64,000 bases of DNA from Heterodera schachtii (taxonomy: Eukaryota; Nematoda; Chromadorea; Rhabditida; Heteroderidae): contig SIJG01000038.1 in NCBI GenBank assembly GCA_023374025.1, forward strand, positions 83,797-147,796, read 5' to 3'. How positions within the stretch are numbered: the first letter of the stretch is position 1; each line of letters starts with the position of its first letter. The notes beneath the pieces were generated by a model, which was not told where the DNA came from, searched no databases, and was given only the letters and a program-made list of their open reading frames with translations. Positions 1 to 11,435 of the stretch are shown here, one piece after another. Made by a program: the position numbers and the translations under genes.

Positions 1-732
1 CGTTACGTGCAGTCGACTGTGTGCATATCGAAAACACTGAGCACAGAAACCAGCCAGTGTACGTGGAAGGATCACTTGACCTTGTCGAGGGACTCGAACT
101 TTACACAACATGCTTTCCCAAGCGGAAGACAGAGGGTGTAGTGTGGTAAGTTTAAATGTTTGTGGAAAAATATGAATTAAATTTACATTCAGGAGCGAAC
201 CTCTGTACGTGGAACTGAAGGATTTGATGATTTGTCCGGGCGACTCGCCGGAATGTCTCTCACGTTGCGGACGAGCGAGCAGCAGCAGCAGCAGCAGTTA
301 TTACCAGCTAGCAGTGGACGAGTTGGATCTGCACAGCGCAAGCAACAGCGACGACGACAAAGAGAACGACGCGACTTGGTGAGAGTGCTCTGCCGATTCA
401 ACCGATGTTCGCCAACTTGGCTTCACAAAATGCTTCAGAGAAGGAAGGAAGAAAATTTGAAATTCTTGAACAAACTGTCATTAGCCACCCATCACCTGAA
501 AAGGAATGTAGCTGTTTCCGCAGATGCGCTGTCCCGACATGGAGCCAACATGATGTTTGCCTACCGTGGATTCATGGGAATAACTGTTCAACAACATTTA
601 TATGTGCGTCATCGCATTATGCTGAAATATCCCCAATTACCATGCGTTGTACAATTTGGTGGCAACAGTCACCAGGACAATTTTCCACTTGAATTACTCC
701 ATGTTGTTTCAAAAGAGCAAGAGACCGATTAA
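1..732 (+). CDS. Argonaute-like gene, 3' end with PAZ-domain half only (5' partial)
   Basis: The last exon, from about base 435, encodes the second half of a PAZ domain, the module that holds the 3' end of a small RNA in Argonautes. The run FMGITVQQHLYVRH, then LKYPQLPCVVQFGG and FPLELLHVV match the PAZ pattern of a hydrophobic 'TV..hf' strand, 'LxYPxLPCv' and 'PLELl'. Upstream, an exon running off the left edge ends near 149 at GTAAG. A second exon (about 191-377) encodes a Ser/Asp-rich stretch and probably ends at GTGAGA. The acceptor of the last exon is uncertain. The frame stops at 730-732 with no MID or PIWI domain, and a poly(A) signal follows, so this is either a truncated Argonaute or a PAZ-only gene. 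Assignment to the nematode WAGO type is inference. The upstream exons show no recognisable Argonaute motif and might belong to another gene. Confidence 0.55.
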
Positions 733-775
733 TTTGTTTATTCTAACTTATTTTTCTGACATAATCATGATAAAG

Positions 776-781
776 AATAAA
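776..781 (+). promoter_or_regulatory. Poly(A) signal AATAAA
   Basis: A canonical AATAAA lies about 45 bases after the stop of the PAZ-containing gene. It supports a real transcript end there rather than a missing downstream PIWI exon. Confidence 0.5.
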
Positions 782-833
782 TGTTTTAAACACTAGTTGT
801 GTTAAATTTGTCTAACAGTGTCTATCCAGGCCT

Positions 834-1263
834 TTAAGAATTTTTCGCGGTGCGCTCATCCTTTCCCAAATTCAGATAAACAGTTGACGTTGGCGCATCT
901 TCATCTTCCTGCTGATCATCCACGTCATCGATTTCGTCATTGTTCACACCACTGCTGGAAATTTTTATCCAAACAAATAACATGTAAGCAGCAGCACTTC
1001 TGCGGTTGGCCTACCATTCGATCATTGTGCTCATGTTGTCCATCTTACTGCTGCTGCTGCTGCTGCATTTCTCCTCCCATTTTTTGATTTTTTCTTCGGA
1101 ACGGTTGATTCTTATTAGGAATATAACAATTAAATCCAAACATGTTTGCCACGTGGACCCACTTTTCCACAATATCCTCAATGGTGTCTTGGAAGAAATC
1201 GATGGCATCATCGCTGTCTTCCGACGACATTTCCTCTTCCATTTTGGCGTACTTTTGCTCCAT
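834..1263 (-). CDS. Small acidic protein, two exons (111 residues)
   Basis: Read on the minus strand, an exon from ATG at 1263 to 1049 ends at CA|GTAAGA. It joins in frame to an exon at 954-834 after a TTTCCAG acceptor, giving 111 residues ending at TAA 834-836. The protein is strongly acidic: it has an EEEMSSEDSDD stretch near its start and an EIDDVDD..EDED stretch in exon 2, plus a short polyglutamine run before the intron. I see no signal peptide or membrane segment and do not recognise a family. It lies between the polymerase gene and the convergent PAZ gene, on the polymerase strand, so it could be a partner in the same element (inference). The start is the first in-frame ATG; an upstream exon around 1300-1430 is possible. 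Confidence 0.5.
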
Positions 1264-1620
1264 TTGTTCAAGTTTGGTCCTCCTATGTTTGATCGGCAGC
1301 TTGGGCGGTATCTTATTGCACCTTTACCATGAGTCTTGTGCTCGTGCGGACACAAGCGGGAATGGGTATCGCCGTTTCACTCCTTTACGATTGTTGAGCT
1401 CTCCTTTCTTACCATTGTCCATGATGATTTAGATGATACGACACACACGCAGCAAGGGCGCAAAAATATTATTTTCAAAATCGAATTATAAAATTTAGAC
1501 AAAACAGCGACAACTGTCAGATATATTCATGTGTGTGTTGTGCCAACTATTTAAGCAACATTTTTTTTTAAATTGTATATTTTTTAATGTTAGAAAATGT
1601 GTACATTATTGAGCGTCCAA

Positions 1621-4600
1621 TCATTCATACCCAAAAGGGAACACTTCATAGCTGTTGTTGATGATCCCCTTTTGACACACTGGCAAATACTTTTTCAACT
1701 GCTTCCGAGTTATGATCTTGCTGTCGCGCGTTGGCATTATCTTTTGATAGGAGAAAACAGCGGGCGAAACAGAACTATCGTGGTCGTCGTTGTCGTCGTC
1801 GTCGTCTTTATTATCAACTCTACCATAATTGAGCACCTTTTCAACAAAATTGTCAAATTGCAGAGCCTTGCTGTTGTTGACATCAAAAGTAATTCCCCGT
1901 ATTTTTTGGACAAATTCCAGTTCGTTTGTCCGCTTGTGTCGCATACGAAAGGCATATTGCTTGGCACCTTAATGCATATAAATTTATTTTAATTATTTAC
2001 GACTAACCTCCGCATATGAACGTTTTTATATCGTAATCCAAGTACTCCTCACTCATTTGCCCCAAAAACTCTCCAGTCTCAAGTGGAGTAGTGTCCCGCT
2101 TATGTAGAACAACTACACTGTCCGTGTCCTTAAAATCACCACATATAGTGCGCTCACATAGAAACCTGCGCGAAAAACCGTTTACCGTATAGAGCAAATC
2201 AGAATCTTCTCTTTGGTCCACTTGTACCATGTAGTCATGAAGCTTGAGACGAGCACAGCTTGTTGTCCACAAACTTATCACAATATTGCTTGTTGTATGT
2301 TCGGAAACGAAGTTTTTCTTTGGCTTGTAAAGCACGCGTAGTGCTTGATCAGAGAATGGTACGATTGCAGAAAGCTCCTGCACACACATTGTTGTTTTTG
2401 TTGTTAGCCGATAAAAATTATGAACTTACAATTTTATGATCAAAGAGCAGACTAAAGAACTCTTGTGGTCTGGTGATGACCTTGTTTGCGCCAAGTTCGT
2501 TTCTCATACTGAATTTTCCCCTAAAAATAGGCTGCAAATTAATCGTTGGACATATATACGTACAAACCAGAGACTGTTAAGCATAAGCTTCGCAATGAAT
2601 CGAAGCCCCGGATTTTTTTTCACATTCTCCAATTCGATTTCTACTTCGTAAATGCGCCGGTACTCATCAGCATAGCGCTGTTTCTGAACCACGCTGCTAA
2701 CTCCCTCGGGGAAACCGCTAGACTCAATCTTAGCAACAAAAAAAACACATGAATAAACAGATGGGTCAAAAGTCTGCAGACAAACCTTCAACTTGATGAG
2801 CAGTCTAACATAATCTTTAAAAATTTGGTCACTCCTGTAGAGAAAAAAAAATAGCGCTTTGGCATACAGTTTAAATATAAAGACAATTACCATTCATCAT
2901 AGTGCCAAGCTCTCCAAAGACGATCAATTTTGTACCCGTGTTCAAGTGCTCTTTCCAGTTCAATATGCGTGTAGCTGCCGGTGAAGGATCTTTGTGCATC
3001 CGTGTGTGAACATTTATGCGGGCGGCGCGTGCTTTTTTTGCGAAACATCGTTGCACAATGATGACAACAACAAAACAACAGTCGCTCGTCAATTTTTACA
3101 GGCAGCACCGGGACGCGCAGACCCCGTGGTGGGACAACTCGAACACGCAGAATGCCGCGGTATGGTAACTGCTCCGGCCGTGTCCAATTAACGCACATTT
3201 CATCGGCCATTGGGCGTATGATGGTCGGTATGCCAACCGGATATTCGCACGTATAATTCACAAAAGGATACAGACTTATGATATCAAAAACTGATATTTT
3301 TTCGTCCTCCTTTGGCTCTGCAAATAGCTTCAATGGGCCCGTTCTTCCACCAAAATAGGCTCCTCTGGGATCAATTGGCCCTCTGTCCATCCCCAAATCA
3401 GAGAAAAAGGCTCGCATTTCGGCATTGTTGGCTAACTGCGCATTTATTTCGCATTCCCAAACTGCTTCGACTTGCAAGCCTTGTCCGTCCATATCGCCCT
3501 GACGAAGCTGCATCAATCGGAGGTTGGTCTCCTCATTCAGTTCTCTGCATGATTTGGCGTCCACCAGCTTGTCGCCGGGATCAAAACAGCGCTCACAGCC
3601 GTGCCAGTAGCAGCCAAGCACTTCTATACAGCGGTTCTGCTCTTCTATCCAACCGTCCAATTTGAACTGTCTCCATCGCTTTTCCATGCCGTTTCCCGCA
3701 TGTTGAATTTTAACCGCATCCGTTTTAGCACGCCAATCCAAATATTTAATAGCAAACACACTGGCCCGGTCGTTCCGCTCATAGCCTCGTTCGGGTACAA
3801 TGGCAAGTTGATTCTCACAAAGGAATTGGGCCCGGAACATGCTCATACAGATGCTTAAAACATTTCTTTCTCTCTTTTTTACATGATCACACAACAATCA
3901 ATTTTTTACTACCTGGCAATAGTGCACGAGATGGGTAGCACATCGTATCCCCCTGTTATATCACGCATCAATATTTTTCTGAATTGCACAATTGCCTTCA
4001 GAAGAATCTCCGTATCATTTTGGCAATAGGATTGAAGCTCGTCCGGCAAAAAGAAGGGTGTTGTTGTTTTATTTTCCTCGTACCTATGGAAAATGGGGAA
4101 GCCCCACCACTGAAATAACCCTTTGGTTTTGCTTACCAACTGACAAATTTATCGTATTTTTCTCGCTTCATTGAGCCGGCACAGTAGTCTTCTATTGGCG
4201 GCAAATGCGGAAGCCTTACGCCATAGTTTTCCCTCAAAAGCATTATTTTTTTGAAAAAAATGTCACAGCTTTCGGAAAAACCTTCGGTTGAAAGCGTAAG
4301 GAAAAAATGGCTTCTCAGCACAGTCCAGATTGAATGTTTTTGGCAGTTGATCAAGACGAACGGGCATCAGAAGGCAAGAATCTCTCCAGATGAGCATAGA
4401 ATGCTGTCGGCTATGCTGCAGTCGAAACTCATAAATTTTAAGCCCGTTCATGACCACATCCGGACGTCGACTGGTCTCGCCCAAATACTTTAAAACGAAA
4501 TGTCCGTCAAAGCGAGAAGAGTTGTGTGCCTGAATGAGCAATTAGAGGCTAAAATAGGCAGTGAAGCAAAAAAAAAACAACAACAAACCCATAAATACGT

Positions 4601-6702
4601 CTTGTGTTTATTGCTCCAAGCACGGAGAACCCATTCGACAAAATCCCTGAGCGGTTCATCACCATTCGCTTCACTCCTGTCAGCAAAAAAAAAAAGGTAT
4701 TAAGAGAGCAAAAAGAACCGACCAGTCCCTCTTTCTGCACAAAATTCCCTCCTCCGTTGTGCATATGGCACATTCTACGCATTCGCCTGTCGCAGAATCG
4801 CAGCATTCCGTACACGTTATGTTGACCGACAAATGGTTAACTTTGTGCCGTTGATGACCCGCCTCTTGTAGGTGTTCGAGCCGCGTTTCTGTGTCCCAGC
4901 ACAAAATACGGTAGTTTGGCTTTTGTTTCGGGACGGGAATTTTTTTGATGAAACATGCAGCATCTTTTTCGTGGTAAACCTGAGCAGCATTTTGGTGAAA
5001 CATTTTGTTGCTCTTATCCACCGCTTAACAAAAAAAAACGTACATTACAGCGCCCACAAAAACTGGTGTAACATTGGTGCGGGTTTTTGGGGTCATTTTG
5101 GAAAGTTCGACTGCATTTTGTGCATCGTTTCAGCAGATTGCAGGCTTGTCCGCGTCGATGAGCATCAAAACAAATGCGTGAAAAAAAGAAGCGATTGCAT
5201 TGAGAGCAATGTATGCTGACGCCTGCTTCCCTCTCACATGGCTGCTGTGGTCCTACTGTACAACAACAATAAGAATGAACAAAATTTTTGTGCGCGGCCA
5301 GCTCCACAAAATAACCTCTTGTACACTGAGCACACCGGCTTTTGCATGATATGGTGTGTTTGGCATCAGCGGTGTAGACGCATTCGCAGTCAATACAATA
5401 TTTACGGCCAAGTTTGAAAAAACAATTGACTTTTTTGATTGCGTCGAAATGTCCGCCTGACATGAACAAAGCGACCACAAAGCAGCGTCCCATCGGCCCC
5501 TTCCAGATAGGCCTCGGCAGTTCCTCCGGGCGGTCCTCAAACAGCACAATACGGTACATTCCCGGATAGAGCCGATCCTGTTAAAAAGTGTGTGCATTTT
5601 TTTTCAAAAAAATTATTATGTGGCGGCAGACAGAAAGCATTTTCAAAATGGCACTAACCCAATGGTGTTGAACATGCGGGACATGCTCCACTCCGTACGC
5701 TTGCCCATCAGGGTCAATGCCGGCATGCAGCATCAACCCCCGGACCGCTTCTTGCATTCGACCCGGGCTGGACAGAAGACGATTCAGTACTTCATGATTT
5801 GCGCAAAAATCCGGCCTCCTCATCACTGCTGTTGCAGCAGCGGACGGCACACTGATAAGATGATCACTGTTGCTTACGTCCCCTTGTTGGCATTGTTGTT
5901 GTTTTGTTGCAATCATTTTTGTCAAGTCATGATCAGTGTATGAGCGGGCGGCAATCAACGCGTGGAACAGGCAGAAATGGTCACCGACATTCCGTATTCG
6001 GATCAACTGCCTTTCGTTGTAACCCCAGTGCTGATAATGGTGGAAGCGCGGAGCTGCTCCAACCGGCGGTGCAATGCAGGTGACGACAATTTGAACCGGT
6101 TCACTGAGCAACAGGGACCGCTTGCTCATTCCTCCGCCATGCACGTCTTCGTCTCCGTCCGACTGTCCCAGCTTTTCCAGTTCGCCCATCAGAGTGTCGG
6201 CTGTGTTCTGCTCAGGTGGCCGTATCGGTAGCACAATAGGGTCAGTCAGGCCTATATGATGAATAATGTTCGATTGGGACATTTGCCAACAAACAAACAA
6301 AAAAGAAGTACCGTTTCCATCCAGAAAAATTCCAATCTTTGTCACTCGTCGTCTTGGGTTTTGTTGAGCGGCGCCGCCACCACCGCCACCACCGTCTTGT
6401 GGCATCTCATCCTGATTCCCCGACTGCTGTTCGTCCTGCTGCTGCTGCTCGGCATTGCGTATTGCTCGTTTGATGATGCGCTCAAATGCGTCGCGGAGAG
6501 CCTCGTCTGGCCTCTCATGCTGACCGTTCAGCACAAACTCGGTGACGTGCCGCTGCAGTGCGAAACGCTCCAGCCGATGCACATAGTGCTGCTTCTCTTC
6601 ATACAATTGGGGAGCAGTAGCACTGCCATCATCATCAGCCTGATCATCACCAGCTTCCGGATTGCTGGCGTTCATTTCTGCTTCGCTGTGGTCATTACCA
6701 CT

Positions 6703-6737
<35 letters not shown>

Positions 6738-7089
6738 TGTCACCTTTGTTGTTGTTGTTGTTGTTCTGCTGTGAATTGCCTGCTGCTGCTTCTGCTGCTG
6801 CTGGTGCTCTACCGTAGCCTATTTGCATACAATGGTCGTCGACATTGGCGCTGTTGTCCTGCTCATCATCATCAAACTCTGATGAGGAGGAGGAGGAGCG
6901 CTGCTCAAAGAAGGCGACTGTGCGAAAGTCCCATCTGCGGCGCTGCCGCTTCTGCCTTTTTGCTTGTTGTTTTTCACGCAAATTCTCGAGAAGAGAAGCA
7001 GTAGCGGCAGCAGCAGATGATTCCTGATCAATATCTGTAACATCCGCTTCAGCAGATGCTGCCGGCTCAGAAGCTGCTCTCCTCTTCAT
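1621..7089 (-). CDS. Family-B DNA polymerase of viral/plasmid/Polinton type, multi-exon
   Basis: Minus-strand exons with short introns carry, in order, a low-complexity N-terminus (poly-Gln, poly-Asn and a Gly run at about 6703-6736), a conserved region ending near 5658, a Cys/His-rich region (about 5040-5450), then the exonuclease and polymerase motifs. Exo I is CWDTET near 4885-4905, Exo II AHNSSRFDG near 4500-4530 and Exo III YCQNDTEILL near 4000-4030. Polymerase motif A is FDIISLYPF near 3262-3288, motif B LRFIAKLMLNSLW near 2575-2615, and motif C DTDS near 2115-2130. The gene closes with FPFGYE and TGA at 1621. A GCYWHGC motif near 3590-3605 is typical of this DNA_pol_B_2 group. All proofreading and catalytic motifs are present and I see no obvious break. 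ATG at 7089 was chosen; an ATG at 7179 is also in frame. These polymerases are known from Polintons/Mavericks, linear plasmids and related viruses. Confidence 0.8.
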
Positions 7090-7344
7090 ATGCTGATTAG
7101 CAAAAAACACATGTGTGTGTGGGAAACATGAGCAAATAGTCAAATAAAATTTGTGCTTCATGAACAGTGTGGGTAGCATATTAGTGTAGTATGTGGTATA
7201 CAGAAGATATTTATTATTTAAACAACTATTTTATGATAGGGCCTATACTACAAACGCCATTAATTGTTAATTGGGAAACCTTTGGCTCATCTAAAAAACA
7301 CTGATATTTCCGATCGCTGTGTGGGTCAGGTGCGGCACACAGAT

Positions 7345-8139
7345 TCATTCGGTTTTTCTTGGACGCTTCGGTGGCGGCATTCGAGTGCACTCCGCATCGT
7401 CGATCGTGTAGATGTCATCATCATCATAATCATCACCGTCATTGCCGTTTCCATTTTTGCTCCCGCCTTTTTGCGCATCTACACTATCATCAACCGCCGC
7501 TACCTGCTCAGGCACCCGGATTGAACTGATGACCCAGTCCAGCGTCTCACCTTTTGCCTTGAAAATGGGGCAAAATTTGTGAAACTGTCAAGTGCGCGAA
7601 ATACGTACCTTGACAATCAATTTGAGCGCGATTGTTTCTTCAATTTTTGATTGAAGCAGTGCGGCCAGCTTCTTTGGACGCTGCTCGGCTAAACGTGAAA
7701 ACTCGTCAATCTTTAGGCCAAGATATTTGACGGCCGTGGATGAAAATGCGGTAATCTGCTTGCTCGTCTCAATGTCTTCACAGTCGCGCAAGTCGATGCG
7801 CAAGTAAAGGTTGTTCAAAGGTTGCACAGCATGGTGATCGCAGGACTCACAATAAAGCTCTTCCGTAAGCTTTTTCTTACAAGGCATGCCCACCGTTTTA
7901 AGGGGACATGCCTAGATTCCATAAAGCAAATTAGATGATTTTAAAGAGTGAGTATATGAGTAAATGACCTTGTAAAGACAGTACTGAACATTGTCAACGA
8001 CTGCGCGCACGAAAAAAGTGCCTGGTGAATTGAACTGAATCACTTCGCTTAAATTTTTCAACTGCGCAGGAAACTCGTCCGCAGCAGTTTTTTGAGTTGA
8101 GGAAGGTACAAATTGAAAACGTTTAAGTTTGTCGCTCAT
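7345..8139 (-). CDS. Replication protein A large-subunit-like ssDNA-binding protein (228 residues)
   Basis: Three minus-strand exons (8139-7969, 7911-7609, 7557-7345) join in phase across introns of 57 and 51 bases. Residues 41-57 match the start of RPA1 DNA-binding domain C. They lead into a four-cysteine zinc finger (ACP...MPCKKKL...YCESCDHH) and the strand-rich LYLRIDLRDCED region of an OB fold. The tail is Gly/Asp-rich and ends in a basic MPPPKRPRKTE that could be a nuclear signal. Cellular RPA1 is about 600 residues, so this is a single-domain form like those carried by some DNA transposons and viruses. It is on the same strand as the polymerase and about 260 bases upstream of it, consistent with one replication module coating single-stranded DNA for the polymerase (inference). 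The start ATG at 8139 is the first in-frame ATG of the OB exon. Confidence 0.75.
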
Positions 8140-8229
8140 TTTGTCAATGTTTTGGCGGGGAAACGGTTCCAAAAATGAAATAAAATTAAAATAGCTAAAA
8201 AAAATTTAGAGTACTGAGTAGGGATTAAA

Positions 8230-9400
8230 ACATATATATTGTGAATTACGAAAATTTGTGACCCCTTGATCTATCTCCCTGCCTAAAATGGTCTCCTGAC
8301 ATTTTTTTTGGACAAATTATAAAAATGTTCGACTTTTCGACCTTTTGTTCGAACTCGCTATTTTGGTCTGAGAATGTCTCAAAATCATTTTGTAATTTAT
8401 TGCGATGCTTTTTATTGTCTTCTGGCTGCTCTAGGGCTCCGAAATGATGGCCAAAAATTTTTCGAACTGCAAAAAAGTGGGTCTAAACATCATTTTTGGG
8501 CAAAAATACGAGCATTTTTACCCCGTGGGGGTAAACTCTTGTCTGAAATTGGTCTCCTGAACATTTTGGGAGCAGTTCGAACAAAGTTCGACTTTTAGAC
8601 CTTTTGTTCGAACTCGCTATTTTGGTCTGAGAATGGCTCGAAATCATTTTTTTATTAGTTGCGAAGATTTTTTTGGGTTTCTGGCTGCTCTAGAGCCCCG
8701 AATAATTACCGAAAAATTATTCGAACTGCAAAAAGTGGGTCTAAACGTCTTTTTTAGACGAAAATACAAGCATTTTTACCCCTAAGGGGGTAAACCCATG
8801 CCTAAAATGGTCTCCTGAACATTTTGGGAGCAGTTCGAACAAAGTTCGACTTTTAGACCTTTTGTTCGAACTCGCTATTTTGGTCTGAGAATTGCTCTAA
8901 ATCATTTTGTAATTTGTTGCGAAGATTTTTTTGGTCGTCTTGCTCCTCTAGAGCACCGGAATAATTACCGAAAATTGTACGAACTGCGAAAAGTGGGTCT
9001 AAACGTCATTTTTGGACGAAAATACAAGCATTTTTACCCCTTAAGGGGTAAACCCATGCCCAAAATGGTCTCGTGAACATTTTGAGACCAATTCTAAAAA
9101 TGTTCGACTTTTAGACCTTTTGTTCGAACTCGTTATTTTTGTCTGAGAATTGCTCTAAATCATTTTGTAATTTGTTGCGAAGATTTTTTTTGGTTTTCTT
9201 GCTCCTCTAGAGCATCGGAATAATTACCGAAAATTGTACGAACTGCGAAAAGTGGGTCGAAACATCATTTTTGGATAAAACAATGTGCGTTTTGCACCCT
9301 TGAAACTATTTCTTGGCTATAATGATCTTCTGAACATTTTGAGAGCAGTTCGAACAAAAATCTAAAAGTCGAACAATGTTCGAACTCGTTATTATATTTT
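8230..9400. repeat. 258-base tandem repeat, about 4.4 copies
   Basis: The motif GTCTCCTGA recurs at 8291, 8552 and 8810, with variants at 9068 and 9324, giving periods of 261, 258, 258 and 256. Each unit contains palindromic cores such as GTTCGAACAAAGTTCGAC and a TACCCCTTAAGGGGTA-like hairpin. No coding potential is apparent. It begins right after the RPA-like gene. Confidence 0.85.
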
Positions 9401-9599
9401 AGAGAAGGGGTCGAAATAACAGAGAAACATTTTTTTAAATTAAGTAATTGACATTATGACCTATTTTTTGGCATTAGAGAGGGATGGGACTGAAATGGGT
9501 AGGCCCAGTAAAATGAAGTAGGACTTTATCGATGATAAACAACTTGAGGACAATGAGCCAGGGAGCTTTTGAGCCCATTTATATACCGCTGTTTTTTGG

Positions 9600-10230
9600 T
9601 CCATTAAGAGTTAATGGACCGACCGCTAATGGACTGACCCATTAGTGGGCTAATGGACTGGTCCATTAGTGGGGTCCGGTCCATTAGTGGGCTAATGGAC
9701 TGGTCCATTAGTGGGGTCCGGTCCATTAGTGGGCTAATGGACTGGTCCATTAGTGGGGTCCGGTCCATTAGTGGGCTAATGGACTGGTCCATTAATGGGG
9801 TCCGGCTGGCACTTTTACCATAATGGGCCGTCCGCTAATGGACTGGTCCATTAGTGGGCTAATGGACTGGTCCATTAGTGGGCTAATGGCCTGTTCCATT
9901 AGTGGGGTCAGGTCCATTAGTGGGCTAATGGACTGGTCCAGTAGTGGGGTCCGGCTGGTGGACCGCCCGCTAATGGACTGGTCCATTAGTGGGGTCCGGC
10001 TGGCACTTTTGCCGTTAATGGACCCCCCGCTAATGGACTGGTCCATTAATGGGCTAATGGCCTGGTCCATTAGTGGGGTCAGGTCCATTAGTGGGCTAAT
10101 GGACTGGTCCAGTAGTGGGGTCCGGCTGGTGGACCGCCCGCTAATGGACTGGTCCATTAGTGGGGTCCGGCTGGCAGTTTTGCCGTAATGGACCGACCGC
10201 TAATGGACTGGTCCATTAGTGGGGCCCGGC
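9600..10230. repeat. Minisatellite built on TGGTCCATTAGTGGG
   Basis: Tandem copies of a unit of about 42 bases (ACTGGTCCATTAGTGGGG with GTCCGGTCCATTAG) change midway to a longer higher-order unit that includes GGCTGGTGGACCGCCC. Open frames cross it on both strands, but they are only translations of the repeat. Confidence 0.85.
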
Positions 10231-10574
10231 TGTACAAATCAATTCCCTCTACACGCCCTCCCATAAAATCAAAATTTCCAGAATTAAGCACCAAAGCTCC
10301 CCTTTTCACGTCATAATTTGCCCCCCCCCCATCCCTTCCCGGCAGTCAATAAAAGTGAGAGTATTACACAGTCGTCCATCATTTCAACAAATTCCTTTTT
10401 AAAAATGGTCTCGTTAAACTCCTAAATCAAAAGCATATTTAATAAATCTTTTCTTTAAATTATTATTTAACATTTTACGTTTTCCGTTTTTTTTGTTTTC
10501 CATTCTTTCCCATTCACCCTTGGGGTGTAAGTTTATTCCTTTCATCCCGACAATTCGTTTTTCCCCGTCTGATG
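10231..10574. other. Unique spacer between two arrays, no gene seen
   Basis: This mixed sequence has a poly-C run near 10321-10330 and AT-rich stretches. I find no open frame or motif that I can support. Confidence 0.5.
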
Positions 10575-11238
10575 GTCCCGGACCCTCTACACTGGCTAAA
10601 AGTGCAATTTTATCTCAAGGTTACAGGGGCAGGGGTCCCGGACCTCTGCCCCTGTCCAAGTATATGTCAAAAAGGGGTAGGTTAGGAAGTACCCAGCCCT
10701 CCTGTGGTACAGGGGTCTGGGACCCTCTACACTGGCTAAAAGTGCAATTTTATCTCAAGGTTACAGGGGCAGGGGTCCCGGACCCCTGCCCCTGTCCAAG
10801 TATATGTCAAGAAGGGGTAGGTTAGGAAGTACCCAGCCCTCCTGTGGTACAGGGGCAGGGGTCTGGGACCCTCTACACTGGCTAAAAGTGCAATTTTATC
10901 TCAAGGTTACAGGGGCAGGGGTCCCGGACCCCTGCCCCTGTCCAAGTATATGTCAAGAAGGGGTAGGTTAGGAAGTACCCAGCCCTCCTGTGGTACAGGG
11001 GCAGGGGTCTGGGACCCTCTACACTGGCTAAAAGTGCAATTTTATCTCAAGGTTACAGGGGCAGGGGTCCCGGACCCCTGCCCCTGTCCAAGTATATGTC
11101 AAGAAGGGGTAGGTTAGGAAGTACCCAACCCTCCTGTGGTACAGGGGCAGGGGTCTGGGACCCTCTACACTGGCTAAAAGTGCAATTTTATCTCAAGGTT
11201 ACAGGGGCAGGGGTCCCGGACCCCTGCCCCTGTAACCT
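10575..11238. repeat. G-rich 146-base tandem repeat, about 4.5 copies
   Basis: GACCCTCTACACTGG occurs at 10581, 10721, 10867, 11013 and 11159, so the period is 146 bases (140 in the first interval). Copies are nearly identical and all in one orientation. Each contains ACAGGGGCAGGGGTCC followed by one base and its exact reverse complement, a perfect 16-base hairpin, plus GGGG runs on the plus strand. The high G+C contrasts sharply with the flanking AT-rich DNA. Its nature (telomere-like, subtelomeric or ordinary satellite) cannot be settled here. Confidence 0.85.
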
Positions 11239-11435
11239 TATACTACTTACAAATAAAGCCAAATCTTTCCGGAAAACAAAAAAATATATATAAAAATAAG
11301 TTAAAATGAAATGAAATAAAAATCTGAAAAGCAATGAATAAATAATTTTTATAATCTAAACTTATTCGATATTTTTTATTTCCACTATAATAGAAAAAGT
11401 AAATTTATGAATTTGATGGGAAATAAAGAATTAAT
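11239..11435. other. AT-rich spacer, nothing recognised
   Basis: A sharp drop in G+C follows the G-rich array. There are no open frames of note. Confidence 0.5.

Noticed and set aside
1597..1992. Plus-strand frame of 131 residues
   Set aside because: It is antisense to the last exon of the polymerase gene, whose minus-strand frame carries the conserved C-terminus.
9604..10188. Open frames of the MDQSISPLMD and MDWSISG type on both strands
   Set aside because: They only translate the minisatellite, whose unit length is a multiple of three.
10575..11238. Canonical nematode telomere repeat (TTAGGC)
   Set aside because: No TTAGGC tract is seen here or elsewhere in the window. The array is a different G-rich sequence.
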